Shown here: positions 1 through 8,468 of the stretch, in pieces
Numbering within the stretch: position 1 is the stretch's first letter
Layout of the letters: each line of letters starts with the position of its first letter
Assembly (NCBI GenBank): GCA_028288785.1
Contig: JAQGHV010000105.1
Span: forward strand, 1 to 39,620
Length of the DNA stretch: 39,620 nucleotides
Reading direction: 5' to 3'
Source of the DNA: Rhodospirillales bacterium
GTDB lineage: Bacteria > Pseudomonadota > Alphaproteobacteria > Acetobacterales > Acetobacteraceae
Program-made: the position numbers and the translations under genes
Notes under the pieces: model-generated
The model's input: only the letters and a program-made list of their open reading frames with translations
What the model was told of the DNA's origin: nothing
Database searches by the model: none

Positions 1-331
1 CGCTGGCGGTCGCGACAGTGGGGTTTTGCGTGTTGACGCGGAGTGTCGCCTCACCTTCCTCAGCGCCGACAAGGGCGCCGATCAGCGTCAGTCGCGGGTT
101 GCCGCGCGCGAGGAGGCGGAGCGCCCGGCGGAGGCGCGGTTGTGGCTCCACCGCGACGACCCGGGCGCCGAGGCGCAGAAAACTCGCGGCGCGGTCGCCG
201 ACATGGGCGCCGATGTCGAAGGCGAGGTCTCCCGGTCCGAGGAAGCGAGCGTAGAACGCGTCCAGCAGCGCGGCGCGGCCTGGCGCGTAGTAGGTGCGCA
301 GGCTTTTGCTCACCGCTGCGGCTGTTGTCAC
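1..331 (-). CDS. FkbM family methyltransferase (partial, 3' end beyond window)
   Basis: The first 110 codons on the minus strand are visible; the gene runs off the left edge. The chosen start is a GTG at 331-329 that overlaps the stop of the upstream VOC gene by 4 nt (GTGA). Around residues 35-62 the protein shows the SAM-binding pattern FDIGAHVGD followed by FLRLGARVVAVEPQP, which is typical of the FkbM family of O-methyltransferases. The family methylates hydroxyls on sugars, polyketides and other small molecules; the substrate here cannot be told. It is the third gene of a coupled GST-VOC-FkbM run. The family call is good; no specific function is claimed. Confidence 0.85.
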   Translation of the reverse strand, partial: MTTAAAVSKSLRTYYAPGRAALLDAFYARFLGPGDLAFDIGAHVGDRAASFLRLGARVVAVEPQPRLRRALRLLARGNPRLTLIGALVGAEEGEATLRVNTQNPTVATAS

Positions 332-1218
332 GGCGTGAAGACCAGCGCCATGCCGCAGGCATCTTCGGGCATCAGCATCAGCCCTTCAGCGACCGGGCGA
401 AGCTGCGGCAGCAGCCGCGCGACGGCGGCGTTACCGTCATCGGTGCGCAGCGTCACGCCGGCGATGAAGGGCACCGCCGGCGCCACGACGCCTGGCAGCA
501 CGGCGGCCAGCGAGCCGGGTGCGAGGATGCGGATGCGCGTGGCACCTCGCGGGCCACCGATCGGCGCCGCGAGGTCGCCGGCCAGGGCCAGGCAGAAGCC
601 CCCGGCCGGGTCGGGCTCCAGCGCCACGCCGGCCAGGCGGGCGAAGCGCGCGGCCGTCTCGGCGGGGGTCTGCGTCACCAGGACCACCGATTCCAGGGCC
701 ACCACGTGATTGGCGTGGTTCAGCCAGCGCTCCTGCCAGACGAGTTCCGGCGTCAGGTGACGGATGAGCTGGATGCGGCCTTCCGGCGCCTCCGGCAGCG
801 GCAGCCGGGCGAAACGGGCACGTGGGCCATCCGGTGCCTCGACCGGTCGTTCGAGGTGGGAGATGCCGGAAATCGGGATGCCGGCGAGCCGCAATCGCGC
901 CAGCGCCGCATGCTCGTCGGCGACGGCGAGTGCAATGATATGCGCGCCCGTGTAGCGCGCGAGAAAGCGCCCGAGGTCGTTGTCGAACAGCGCCTGGTCC
1001 ATGATGCCGAGGACTTCCAGGTAGCCCTCGCGGAAGAAGGCGCAGCGGTTCCCGGTGGCGTAGGGTTCCACCGGGCCATCCGGCGTGCGCCGGCCCGATT
1101 GCCGCGCGACGGGGCTCAGAGTGAAGCCCAGCGCCTCGTAGCGGTTCCAGGCCGGGGCCGGGTCGGCGAGGCAGATGCCCACATGGTCGAGACCGCTCGC
1201 AGCACCGGCGCCGCTCAC
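328..1218 (-). CDS. VOC family protein (glyoxalase-like domain)
   Basis: This is a 296-residue protein beginning at a GTG (1218-1216) that overlaps the stop of the GST gene by 4 nt. The N-terminus after the start, GLDHVGICLADPAPAW, is the usual beginning of a vicinal-oxygen-chelate module. A second beta-alpha-beta module with the run VVALESVVLVTQTP starts near residue 170, so the chain looks like a paired VOC fold of the large glyoxalase-like type (Pfam Glyoxalase_3-like). Such proteins bind a metal and act on small electrophiles or aromatic substrates, or serve as resistance proteins. The substrate is unknown. A longer in-frame ATG at 1248 lies inside the GST gene and is less likely, because the GTGA junction matches the one to the FkbM gene. 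Confidence 0.75.
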   Translation of the reverse strand: MSGAGAASGLDHVGICLADPAPAWNRYEALGFTLSPVARQSGRRTPDGPVEPYATGNRCAFFREGYLEVLGIMDQALFDNDLGRFLARYTGAHIIALAVADEHAALARLRLAGIPISGISHLERPVEAPDGPRARFARLPLPEAPEGRIQLIRHLTPELVWQERWLNHANHVVALESVVLVTQTPAETAARFARLAGVALEPDPAGGFCLALAGDLAAPIGGPRGATRIRILAPGSLAAVLPGVVAPAVPFIAGVTLRTDDGNAAVARLLPQLRPVAEGLMLMPEDACGMALVFTP

Positions 1219-1868
1219 GTCGGGTTCTCGTATTTCTCGAGAAGCCATTCAGTCGGCTCGGCGGCCGCCTCGTCGTACCAGCGCGCGACCAGGGGATGCG
1301 CGCGCACCGCCTGCACGTAGGCGCGGGAGACCGGGGAAAGCTCCGGCGCCCAGGTAATGAAGCGCGCCACGATCGGGGCGAACATCGCATCGGCAGCCCC
1401 GAAGGACGCACCGAACAGGAAGGGGCTTGGCCCGCATTCGGCCCAGATCGCCTCGATCCGCGCGACCCCCGCCAAGCTCTCCGGCGTGCGGCCCCTGCCC
1501 GCGAAATCGCGGCCGAGGTTCATCGGCATGGCGATGCGCAGGTCGCGGAAGCCGGAATGCATCTCCGCGGCAATGCTGCGGGCATGGGCGCGCGCGACGC
1601 GCTCCGCCGGCCAGATGCCGGGGGCGAGCTCGGCGCAATACTCCGCGATGGCCAGGCTGTCCCAGACCCGCGCGCCCTGGTGCTCGAGGTAGGGAACCAG
1701 GCCCGCCGGGGTGGCGTCCTCGATGGCCGTGGTGCTCCCCGGCACGCTGCCGGTGAGCGGGATCAGCACCTCCTCCACATCCAGCCCGGCCAGATGCACC
1801 AGCAGCCAGCCGCGCATGCTCCAGGAGGAGTAGCGCTTGGTGCCGATCACGAGGCGGTCTTGGGCCAT
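1215..1868 (-). CDS. Glutathione S-transferase family protein
   Basis: This 217-residue protein starts at ATG 1868, preceded by a GGAGAACGACC ribosome-binding site. The N-terminal thioredoxin-like domain carries RYSSWSMRGWL near residues 11-21, the usual site of the catalytic Ser/Cys that activates glutathione. It continues through PYLEHQGARVWDSLAIAEY, the GST glutathione-binding segment with its conserved Ser/Ala-Ile motif. The C-terminal helical domain follows, including FGAADAMFAPIVARF. Length and layout fit soluble cytosolic GSTs. It is the first gene of a minus-strand trio with the VOC and FkbM genes, which suggests handling of an electrophilic small molecule, but no substrate is evident. 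Confidence 0.9.
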   Translation of the reverse strand: MAQDRLVIGTKRYSSWSMRGWLLVHLAGLDVEEVLIPLTGSVPGSTTAIEDATPAGLVPYLEHQGARVWDSLAIAEYCAELAPGIWPAERVARAHARSIAAEMHSGFRDLRIAMPMNLGRDFAGRGRTPESLAGVARIEAIWAECGPSPFLFGASFGAADAMFAPIVARFITWAPELSPVSRAYVQAVRAHPLVARWYDEAAAEPTEWLLEKYENPT

Positions 1869-2135
1869 GGTCGTTCTCCACGAAACTGGCGCGGACAATG
1901 CCACGGCGAGGGGTTGCTTGGCAGGGGGTGGCCGTGTTGACTGGGTGCACCTTAGGTTGGTGCCTGCGGCGGCCCGGGATGACCAGCTCGATGGCGGGCG
2001 CGCCGAGGCGAGACCGCCGAGCGCTCGACACCGCGAGCGGCGCGATCGCCGCATCCTCTAGAGACAAAGGGCCGCAGCGGTTGTAGCGAAAGCACTGACG
2101 CCCAACCGCTCCAGACGCGATCCCGGAGACCGACG

Positions 2136-3467
2136 ATGAACGACCTGAGCGCACCGCGCCCGAACAACCTCGACGCCTTCTGGATGCCCTACACCGACAA
2201 CAAGCACTTCAAGGCCAATCCGCGCATGCTCTACCGCGCCGAGGGCATGAGCTATTTCACGCCCGAGGGCCGCGAAGTGCTTGATGGTACCGCCGGCCTC
2301 TGGTGCTGCAATGCCGGGCATGGCCGCCGCGAGATCACGGAAGCCATCCAGAAGCAGGCCGCGCTGATGGATTTCGCGCCCACCTTCAACATGGGCCACC
2401 CGATCGCTTTCGAGGCCGCCGCTCGCGTCGCTGAGATCACGCCGGACGGCATGGACCGCGTCTTCTTCACCAATTCGGGCAGCGAGAGTGCCGACACCGC
2501 ACTCAAGATCGCGCTCGCCTATCACAAGGCGCGCGGGCAGAGCAGCCGGGTGCGGATGATCGGGCGGGAGCGCGGCTATCACGGCGTGGGCTTCGGCGGC
2601 ATGTCGGTCGGTGGCATCGGCGCCAACCGCAAGCAGTTCGGCGCGCTGCTGCCCTATGTGGACCACCTGCCGCACACGCATTTGCCGGCGAAGAACGCCT
2701 TCGCGCGCGGCCAGCCGGAACACGGCGCGGAACTCGCCGACGCATTGGGAGCCATGGTCGCGCTGCATGGCGCCGAGACCATCGCGGCCGTGATGGTGGA
2801 GCCCGTCGCCGGTTCCACCGGCGTGCTGGTGCCGCCCAAGGGCTACCTCGAGCGTTTGCGTGCGCTGTGCGACAAGCACGGCATCCTGCTCATCTATGAC
2901 GAGGTCATCACCGGCTTCGGCCGCCTCGGCACCAATTTCGGCGCCGAGCGCCTGGGCGTCGTGCCCGACATCATGACCATGGCCAAGGGCCTCACCAACG
3001 CCGCGGTGCCGATGGGTGCGGTCGCAGTGCGGGAGGGCGTGTACGACGCCATCGTGAACGGCATGCCCGGCGGGATCGAGCTGTTCCACGGCTACACCTA
3101 TTCCGGCCATCCGCTCGCCGCCGCAGCCGCCATCGCGACGATCGAGCTGCACTGCAGCGAAGACCTGCCCGGCCGCGCCATGGCCATCGAGCCCTATTGG
3201 CAGGATGCGGTGCACTCGCTTCGGGGTCTGCCCAACGTCATCGACACCCGCGATTTCGGGCTGATCGGCGCGGTGGAACTGAGCCCCCGCCCGGGAAAAC
3301 CGACCGACCGCGCGCTGGCAATCTTCCGGCGTTGCTTCGACACCGGCGTGCTGGTGCGCGTGACGGGCGACATCGTCGCCCTCTCGCCGCCGCTGATCAT
3401 CGAAAAGCACCATGTCGACCGGCTGATCAACACGCTTGGCGACGCCATCACCGCCGAGGCCGCGTGA
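2136..3467 (+). CDS. Omega-amino acid:pyruvate aminotransferase (class III, PLP)
   Basis: This is a 443-residue class III aminotransferase. The N-terminus DAFWMPYTDNKHFKANPRM and the segment LDGTAGLWCCNAGHGR are characteristic of beta-alanine/omega-amino acid:pyruvate aminotransferases. Other motifs are FFTNSGSESADTALK (PLP phosphate binding, residues about 110-124), IYDEVITGFGR (residues 253-263, Asp contacting the PLP ring nitrogen) and TMAKGLTNA with the Schiff-base Lys at 284. The length matches the family. It transfers the amino group of beta-alanine or other omega-amines to pyruvate. The stop overlaps the GTG start of the next gene by 4 nt. Exact substrate preference cannot be read from the sequence. 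Confidence 0.9.
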   Translation: MNDLSAPRPNNLDAFWMPYTDNKHFKANPRMLYRAEGMSYFTPEGREVLDGTAGLWCCNAGHGRREITEAIQKQAALMDFAPTFNMGHPIAFEAAARVAEITPDGMDRVFFTNSGSESADTALKIALAYHKARGQSSRVRMIGRERGYHGVGFGGMSVGGIGANRKQFGALLPYVDHLPHTHLPAKNAFARGQPEHGAELADALGAMVALHGAETIAAVMVEPVAGSTGVLVPPKGYLERLRALCDKHGILLIYDEVITGFGRLGTNFGAERLGVVPDIMTMAKGLTNAAVPMGAVAVREGVYDAIVNGMPGGIELFHGYTYSGHPLAAAAAIATIELHCSEDLPGRAMAIEPYWQDAVHSLRGLPNVIDTRDFGLIGAVELSPRPGKPTDRALAIFRRCFDTGVLVRVTGDIVALSPPLIIEKHHVDRLINTLGDAITAEAA

Positions 3468-4219
3468 GCGAGCCGGAACGCCCGCTCAACATCGTCTTCT
3501 TCGACCCCAACGCGTCGAAGAAGATGCTGACCATGCTGCGTCTGCGCCGGCTTGGCCACCAGGTCGAGGCGCCGCCGGATATCGGCTTCTGCCTGGCCCT
3601 GATCGGGCGCGGCGGGGTCGATGTCCTCGCCGTCGAACTCCGCCCCGGCGATACCTGGGTGCCCACGCTGGTCGAGAAGCTGCGCGCGCTCCCACCCTGG
3701 GCCGGCGCCGTCGCGACCTTCGGCATGACCACCGACTTCACCGGCAAGGCCCTGAAGATGGCCGAGGCCATGGTGCTCGACGGCATGCGCATGCACGACG
3801 TCCCTGACCAGGTGCTGAACGACGCCCTCTACGCCGCCGTGAAGGCGCGCCTCGGCGTGCCGGGCCTCGACCCCGCGCGCTACGCCGACCGCCGCGCCGA
3901 GGACGTGAAGCGCGACCAGGAGAAGCTCGACACGCTGGCCACCATGGTCATGCCGATCCGGCTGGCCGAGATCGGCGTCATCTCGCAAACCGCCTCCTAC
4001 TTGGCCGATGAGTTTGAATCCCTGGGCCTCCCGGTCGCCGCTCACGCGGCGCGCGAGCTGGCCGAACGCCCCTACGCCGACGGGGTACGCTTCTACTCGC
4101 TCGCCTCCTCGGTCGTCGCGGTGCGCGCCCTGCTGCGCCGGGAATACTGGGCAGCCCTGCGTCGCGACGAAGCGCTGGAGAAGGCGGCCGCCGACCCCAT
4201 ATCGGCACATGAAGCTTAA
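3464..4219 (+). CDS. Conserved-looking hypothetical protein (REC-like N-terminus)
   Basis: This 251-residue protein starts at a GTG overlapping the aminotransferase stop (GTGA, 3464-3467). I do not recognise the family. The first about 100 residues alternate short hydrophobic strands and helices (LNIVFFDPN, LGHQVEAPP, GGVDVLAVEL, GAVATFGMT), resembling a response-regulator receiver or other flavodoxin-like fold, but no phospho-acceptor Asp pattern is convincing. The C-terminal half is helical and charged (RRAEDVKRDQEKLDTLATMV) with no membrane segments. It sits 15 nt upstream of the CobW-type GTPase and is coupled to the aminotransferase, so it is probably expressed with both. Function unknown. 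Confidence 0.7.
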   Translation: MSEPERPLNIVFFDPNASKKMLTMLRLRRLGHQVEAPPDIGFCLALIGRGGVDVLAVELRPGDTWVPTLVEKLRALPPWAGAVATFGMTTDFTGKALKMAEAMVLDGMRMHDVPDQVLNDALYAAVKARLGVPGLDPARYADRRAEDVKRDQEKLDTLATMVMPIRLAEIGVISQTASYLADEFESLGLPVAAHAARELAERPYADGVRFYSLASSVVAVRALLRREYWAALRRDEALEKAAADPISAHEA

Positions 4220-4234
4220 GAAGGACACACCACG

Positions 4235-5254
4235 ATGAGCGAACGCGCCCCCGTGCCCGTCACCGTGCTCACCGGCTACCTCGGTGCCGGCAAGACCACG
4301 CTGCTGAACCGCATCCTCTCCGAAAATCACGGCAAGAAATACGCCGTGGTGATCAATGAATTCGGGGAGCTCGGCGTCGACAACGACCTCGTCGTCGATG
4401 CCGACGAAGAAGTCTTCGAGATGAACAATGGCTGTATCTGCTGCACCGTCCGCGGCGACCTCATCCGCATCATCGGCGGCCTGATGAAGCGCAAAGGCCA
4501 GCTCGACGGCATCATCGTGGAGACCACCGGCCTCGCCGATCCCGCCCCCGTCGCCCAGACCTTCTTTGCCGACGAAGACGTGAAGCGCGCCACCCGCCTC
4601 GACGCCATCGTCACCGTGGTGGACGCCAAGCACCTGGCCGCGCGCCTTGCGGATTCGAAGGAAGCCATCGAGCAGATCGCCTTCGCCGACATCATCGTCC
4701 TGAACAAGATCGACCTGGTCACATCAGCCGAAGCCGACGCCGTCGAAGCCCGCATCCGCGGCATCAACGCCTACGCCGAAATCCGCCGCGCCGAGAAATC
4801 CAACGTCCCCATCGACGCCATCCTCGGCCGCGAGGCCTTCAGCCTCGAACGTATCCTCGAACGCGAACCCGACTTCCTCTCCGGCGACGACGACCACGAA
4901 CACGACAGCGAAATCATGTCCGTGTCCTTCGAAGTCACCCGCCCCCTCGACCCCGAACGCTTCAACGCATGGATCCAGCAAGTCCTCGCCCATAAAGGCC
5001 AGGACCTGCTGCGCACCAAAGGCATCCTCAGCTACGAAGGCGACGACCGACGCTTCGCCTTCCAGGCCGTCCACATGATCGCTGACGGCGACTACATCGG
5101 CCCCTGGAAAGACGGCGATCCCCGCAAATCGAAAATCGTCTTCATCGGCCGTGACCTCAATCGCCCCCAACTCCGCCGCGGCTTCGAAGCCTGCCAAACC
5201 GGCGAAGACGTCAAGAAAATCGAAGCCGAACTCGCGCGCTGGAGCCCCGCGTGA
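4235..5254 (+). CDS. CobW/COG0523 family GTP-binding metallochaperone-like protein
   Basis: This is a 339-residue G3E-family GTPase. It shows GYLGAGKTTLLNRIL (Walker A, residues 14-28), the metal-binding GCICC motif (residues 66-70, equivalent to the CxCC of COG0523), VETTGLADP (switch/Walker B region) and VLNKID (G4, residues 155-160). A short acidic/His stretch DDDHEHDSE lies before the C-terminal CobW_C domain. The family delivers or manages metals such as zinc, cobalt or iron at the cost of GTP; CxCC members are often tied to zinc. An AAGGA ribosome-binding site precedes the ATG. The WD40 gene that follows beyond the palindromic element may be a functional partner. The metal served is not determinable here. 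Confidence 0.9.
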   Translation: MSERAPVPVTVLTGYLGAGKTTLLNRILSENHGKKYAVVINEFGELGVDNDLVVDADEEVFEMNNGCICCTVRGDLIRIIGGLMKRKGQLDGIIVETTGLADPAPVAQTFFADEDVKRATRLDAIVTVVDAKHLAARLADSKEAIEQIAFADIIVLNKIDLVTSAEADAVEARIRGINAYAEIRRAEKSNVPIDAILGREAFSLERILEREPDFLSGDDDHEHDSEIMSVSFEVTRPLDPERFNAWIQQVLAHKGQDLLRTKGILSYEGDDRRFAFQAVHMIADGDYIGPWKDGDPRKSKIVFIGRDLNRPQLRRGFEACQTGEDVKKIEAELARWSPA

Positions 5255-5272
5255 AGCTGATGGCGGTGTCTC

Positions 5273-5573
5273 TGACGACAGAATGGGGGCGTTGCCCCCA
5301 AGCCCCCACCGGGGATCGCGCCGATCCCCGGGCCCCTGCGCTTGTGGTTCTGAGTGGGGAAGGCTGGGGCCACATCGAATCTAGGCCGGGTTGGGGAGGG
5401 GGGCGCATCGCGCGAGCTTCCTCGATCCAAGTTGCTCCACGCGCCCCCCTCCCCAACCCGGCTCGCCTACGGCGAAGCTCTAACCCTTCTCGACCCAAGA
5501 CCAACAAACCCGGGTCCAGGGGCCTGCAGGCTCCTGGTGGGGGTCAGGGGGCAAAGCCCCCAGCCTGTCGTCA
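5273..5573. repeat. 301-bp nested palindromic element with 38-bp inverted ends (MITE/REP-like)
   Basis: The outer arms 5273-5310 and 5536-5573 are inverted copies that differ at only a few positions, each beginning TGACGACAG at the outside and containing GGGGGC-TTGCCCCC. An inner pair, 5385-5406 and 5441-5462, is a perfect 22-bp inverted repeat (GCCGGGTTGGGGAGG...) around a 34-nt loop. Smaller hairpins such as GGGGATCGCGCCGATCCCC lie in the left arm. No protein is encoded. It occupies almost the whole gap between the CobW and WD40 genes, and its right edge supplies the TCAGGA that may act as ribosome-binding site for the WD40 gene. It resembles a non-autonomous miniature element or large REP-type palindrome. 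Family membership needs a genome-wide count. Confidence 0.8.
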
Positions 5574-5585
5574 GGACCACCACCC

Positions 5586-6605
5586 ATGAGCGACACCGCC
5601 GAGTTCCTGCTCGATCTGCGCGGCGTTTCGCGTGGGTTGGATGCGTATGTCGTGGGCATCGCGTTTGGGCGCGATGGTGGGATGTGCGGGTTTGGCTTGG
5701 GGGATGGGTCGGTGCATCTCGCGGCCCTTGAGGGGGAGTGGGGGCGGGTTGAGGCGCATGGGGGCGCGGTGTTGGCCTTGTGTGCGGATTGCCGGGATGG
5801 GGTGCTGACGGGGGGCGATGACGGGCGCCTGGTGCGGGTTGGCGCGGATGGCGTGGCGACCGAGGTGGCAAAGTTCGGCAGCCGCTGGGTCGAGCATGTG
5901 GCGGCGCATGAGAGTGGCGTGCGCGCGGCTGGTGTCGGCAAGGCGGTGCATGTGCTGGGGGCTGACGGCAAGGTGCTGAAGTCGCTGGCGCATCCGTCTT
6001 CGGTGGCGGGGCTGGCCTTCGACCCGAAGGGCAAGCGGGTGGCGGCGAGCCACTACAATGGCGCCTCGCTGTGGTTCATCGGCGCGAAGGAGGACAAGCC
6101 GCGGGTGCTGGAGTGGAAGGGCAGCCACGGTATTCTCGCGATGAGTCCGGATGGCACGCATGTGGTCACGGCGATGCAGGAGAATGCGCTGCATGGCTGG
6201 CGGCTGGCCGATGGGCAGCACATGCGGATGTCGGGTTATCCCACCAAGACGCGCTCGATCTCCTTCACCTCCAAGGGGCGCTGGCTCGCGAGTTCGGGCG
6301 CCGAGTCGGTGGTGATCTGGCCGTTCTTCGGGGGCGGCCCGATGGGCAAGGCCCCCACCGAGCTGGCCGGTGGTGATGCGGTGATGTGCACCCAGGTGGC
6401 GTGCCATCCGCAGCATGAGATCGTGGCCGCCGGGTTCGAGGATGGGCTGGTGGTAATGGCCGAGATCGCCACCGGCAAGATCGTGCCCATCGCGCCGCCG
6501 GGACGCGGCGCAGTGAGCGCGCTGGCCTGGAATGCCAGCGGCTCACGACTGGCTTTCGGGACCGAGGAGGGGTTCGCCGGGCTGCTCGACCTCTCCAAGC
6601 GATAG
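5586..6605 (+). CDS. WD40 repeat domain-containing protein
   Basis: This 339-residue protein is made of repeated blades, each with a hydrophobic strand, a small-residue turn and an Asp/Gly-rich turn. Examples are VVGIAFGRDGGMCGFGLGDG, VLALCADCRDGVLTGGDDGR, VAGLAFDPKGKRVAASHYN, GILAMSPDGTHVVTAMQEN, SISFTSKGRWLASSGAES and ALAWNASGSRLAFGTEEG. Seven blades can be counted, so a complete beta-propeller is plausible. There is no signal peptide or membrane segment, so it is probably a cytosolic scaffold. It follows the COG0523 GTPase across the palindromic element; a partnership is a guess from position. The start ATG at 5586 has AGGA about 10 nt upstream at the edge of that element. Confidence 0.85.
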   Translation: MSDTAEFLLDLRGVSRGLDAYVVGIAFGRDGGMCGFGLGDGSVHLAALEGEWGRVEAHGGAVLALCADCRDGVLTGGDDGRLVRVGADGVATEVAKFGSRWVEHVAAHESGVRAAGVGKAVHVLGADGKVLKSLAHPSSVAGLAFDPKGKRVAASHYNGASLWFIGAKEDKPRVLEWKGSHGILAMSPDGTHVVTAMQENALHGWRLADGQHMRMSGYPTKTRSISFTSKGRWLASSGAESVVIWPFFGGGPMGKAPTELAGGDAVMCTQVACHPQHEIVAAGFEDGLVVMAEIATGKIVPIAPPGRGAVSALAWNASGSRLAFGTEEGFAGLLDLSKR

Positions 6606-6619
6606 GGATTTTGCAGACG

Positions 6620-7444
6620 ATGTCGATGATCGAAACCGCACTGCTGCGCATGCCCCAGCTAGGCTTAGGCACCTGGCCGATGAAGGGCGCCGAGTGCCAA
6701 GCGGCCGTGGAAAGCGCCATCGCTATGGGCTACCGCCATATCGACACGGCCGAGATGTACGGCAATGAGGCAGAGGTCGGGGCCGGGATCGCTGCCTCGG
6801 GTGTCGCGCGGGATGAGTTGTTCGTCACGACCAAGGTCTGGAACGACAAGCTCACGAAAGATGGCATCGCCGGCGCAATCGCGGCATCTCTCGCGAAGCT
6901 CAAGCTCGATTACGTGGACCTGTTCCACATCCATTGGCCGAGTGCGACGATGGATCTGGACGAGGCCCTGGGCGGGCTGGAGACGGCCCGGCGGGCCGGC
7001 ATCGCGAAGGCGGTCGGGGTGTGTAATTTCCCACCGAAGCTGTTTCGTCGCGCGGTCGAGGCGGGCGTGACGCCGATCGCGTGCCTGCAGGTGGAGCACC
7101 ATGTCTACCTCGACCAGACGCCGCTCAAGGCTATCGCGCGTGAGCACAACATCGCTTTTACCTGCTATTCGCCGACCGGGAAGAATGCGGTGGCCGACGA
7201 CCCCGTGATACGAGGCATCGCGCAGAAGCACGGCTCCACGCCGGTGCAGATCGCCCTCGCCTGGCTGCTGCGTGAGGATGGGGTGTCCGCCATTCCGAAG
7301 GCGGCGGGCGCGATGAACCAGGGCGCCAATCTCGGCGCGCTGTCGATCAACCTGGATGCCGCGGATGTCGCCGCCATCGATGCCCTGCCGAAGAAGCGCC
7401 GCCTCGTCAGTCCTGCCTTCGCGCCCGATTGGGTAAATGGCTGA
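6620..7444 (+). CDS. Aldo/keto reductase
   Basis: This protein of about 274 residues is an NADPH-dependent aldo/keto reductase with a (beta/alpha)8 barrel. The catalytic tetrad is visible: Asp42 and Tyr47 in IDTAEMYGNE, Lys72 in TTKVWNDKL, and His105 in DLFHIHWP. The C-terminal cofactor segment AIPKAAGAMNQGANL follows the family pattern. I chose ATG 6620; an upstream TTG at 6611 would be too close to the preceding stop and to the AGGG ribosome-binding site. It lies 14 nt after the WD40 gene in the same direction and is probably co-transcribed. Substrates are likely aldehydes or 2,5-diketogluconate-like ketones, but this cannot be decided. Confidence 0.9.
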   Translation: MSMIETALLRMPQLGLGTWPMKGAECQAAVESAIAMGYRHIDTAEMYGNEAEVGAGIAASGVARDELFVTTKVWNDKLTKDGIAGAIAASLAKLKLDYVDLFHIHWPSATMDLDEALGGLETARRAGIAKAVGVCNFPPKLFRRAVEAGVTPIACLQVEHHVYLDQTPLKAIAREHNIAFTCYSPTGKNAVADDPVIRGIAQKHGSTPVQIALAWLLREDGVSAIPKAAGAMNQGANLGALSINLDAADVAAIDALPKKRRLVSPAFAPDWVNG

Positions 7445-7509
7445 TCGGGCGACGCAACTTTCGGTGCGGGCGACATTTGACCTGACGATGCGAAGTTGGG
7501 GAGGGTGCT

Positions 7510-7932
7510 ATGGCCGAGGATGACGACGCGAACGAGGTGGATCTGGGCATCAGCCTGGAGAGCGTGGCGACGGTCGTGGACCAGCTGCGCGCCCTGCAGA
7601 TCCGCGAGGAGGCCGATTCCGAGGACGCCGAGGAAGACCAGAACTCGGGAGCGGCGCTGATGACCGAAAGTCCGGACGGCCAGACTGAGGAAATGCTGGA
7701 GGCGTTCATCGCCGAGATGAACGCGGATGAGCAGGCCTCGCTCGTCGCGCTGGCCTGGGTGGGTCGCGGTGAATATGGTCCTGAAGAATGGGCTGAGGCG
7801 CGGCGCCTCGCCGCCGAGGGCGATGCCGGGCGCGACCCCACGGCCTACCTCATGGACATGGACAATCTTGCGGATCTGCTGAGCGAGGGGGTGGCAGCCT
7901 TCGGGCTCTCCATCGAGGATGTGGAGCGGTAG
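7510..7932 (+). CDS. DUF3775 domain-containing protein
   Basis: This is a small acidic protein of 140 residues with a strong GGAGGG ribosome-binding site before ATG 7510. The N-terminal LGISLESVATVVDQLRAL, the central acidic stretch (EEADSEDAEED) and the C-terminal half, with LVALAWVGRGEYGPEEWAEA, TAYLMDMDNLADLLSEG and AFGLSIEDVE, match the DUF3775 family common in alphaproteobacteria. Function is unknown. No membrane segments or cysteines suggest a location other than the cytosol. It stands 65 nt after the aldo/keto reductase and may have its own promoter. Confidence 0.85.
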   Translation: MAEDDDANEVDLGISLESVATVVDQLRALQIREEADSEDAEEDQNSGAALMTESPDGQTEEMLEAFIAEMNADEQASLVALAWVGRGEYGPEEWAEARRLAAEGDAGRDPTAYLMDMDNLADLLSEGVAAFGLSIEDVER

Positions 7933-8052
7933 CTTCAGAGGTTTTACCGCGCTGGATTGTTCCGTCGCCCGCGAGCAGTACGGGCGCCATTGCGGGTGCC
8001 GGGATCGTTCCGGGGTTGCGCGGCCCCGGCCATTGCGGCACCTGATGCCCGC

Positions 8053-8463
8053 ATGCCGCGCATCCTTCCTTTGCTTTTGCTGTTCGTCGCCGCCTGCGCG
8101 GCGCGCGATGCCAATATTGCCGCCGACGCACAGCTCCGGTTGATCGGGCTGATGGCCGATGATCTGCGTCTATGCTCCGGCGTGCCCGACCGGCGCGAGA
8201 GCTCGGATGGCGGTGAGTTCTGGACCTACAACCGGACCCCGCCCTCCTCCGGCATCTCGCTTCCGGTACCGATCACCGGCGGGTCGATGAGCATGTCGTC
8301 GGCGGGGGTTTGCTCGGTGACCTTCCAGCTCATCGACGGCCGCGTCACGCGCATCGGTTACAGCGCCGCCACCGAATTCGGCATGGCGCGGGATTCGGCC
8401 TGTGCGCCGGTGGTGCAGGGGTGCTTGCGGATGGTCGAGAATGGGTCGGTGCGGACGCGGTAG
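8053..8463 (+). CDS. Small putative lipoprotein
   Basis: This 136-residue protein starts at ATG 8053 with a short signal peptide, MPRILPLLLLFVAAC, ending in a lipobox whose Cys is residue 15. The mature part holds three further cysteines in LCSGVPD, GVCSVTF and SACAPVV and one in QGCLRMV, so disulfides in the periplasm are possible. I do not recognise a domain. A longer in-frame start near 7957 gives an N-terminus rich in Arg/Pro without a signal, so the later ATG is preferred. It converges with the DUF1194 gene across a paired-hairpin element. Confidence 0.65.
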   Translation: MPRILPLLLLFVAACAARDANIAADAQLRLIGLMADDLRLCSGVPDRRESSDGGEFWTYNRTPPSSGISLPVPITGGSMSMSSAGVCSVTFQLIDGRVTRIGYSAATEFGMARDSACAPVVQGCLRMVENGSVRTR

Positions 8464-8468
8464 GAAGC

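Noticed and set aside
43-1320. Plus-strand open frame of about 425 codons at the left end
   Set aside because: It is antisense to the coupled GST, VOC and FkbM genes, which have clear family motifs and GTGA junctions.
3194-4633. Minus-strand open frame of about 480 codons across the aminotransferase and CobW genes
   Set aside because: It is antisense to genes with intact active-site motifs, and its Gly/His/Asp/Val-rich composition is that of a mirror frame.
4890-4925. His/Asp-rich segment in the CobW protein as a separate zinc-binding module
   Set aside because: The segment DDDHEHDSE has only two His and is shorter than the His-rich loops of nickel or zinc chaperones; it is mentioned as a minor feature only.
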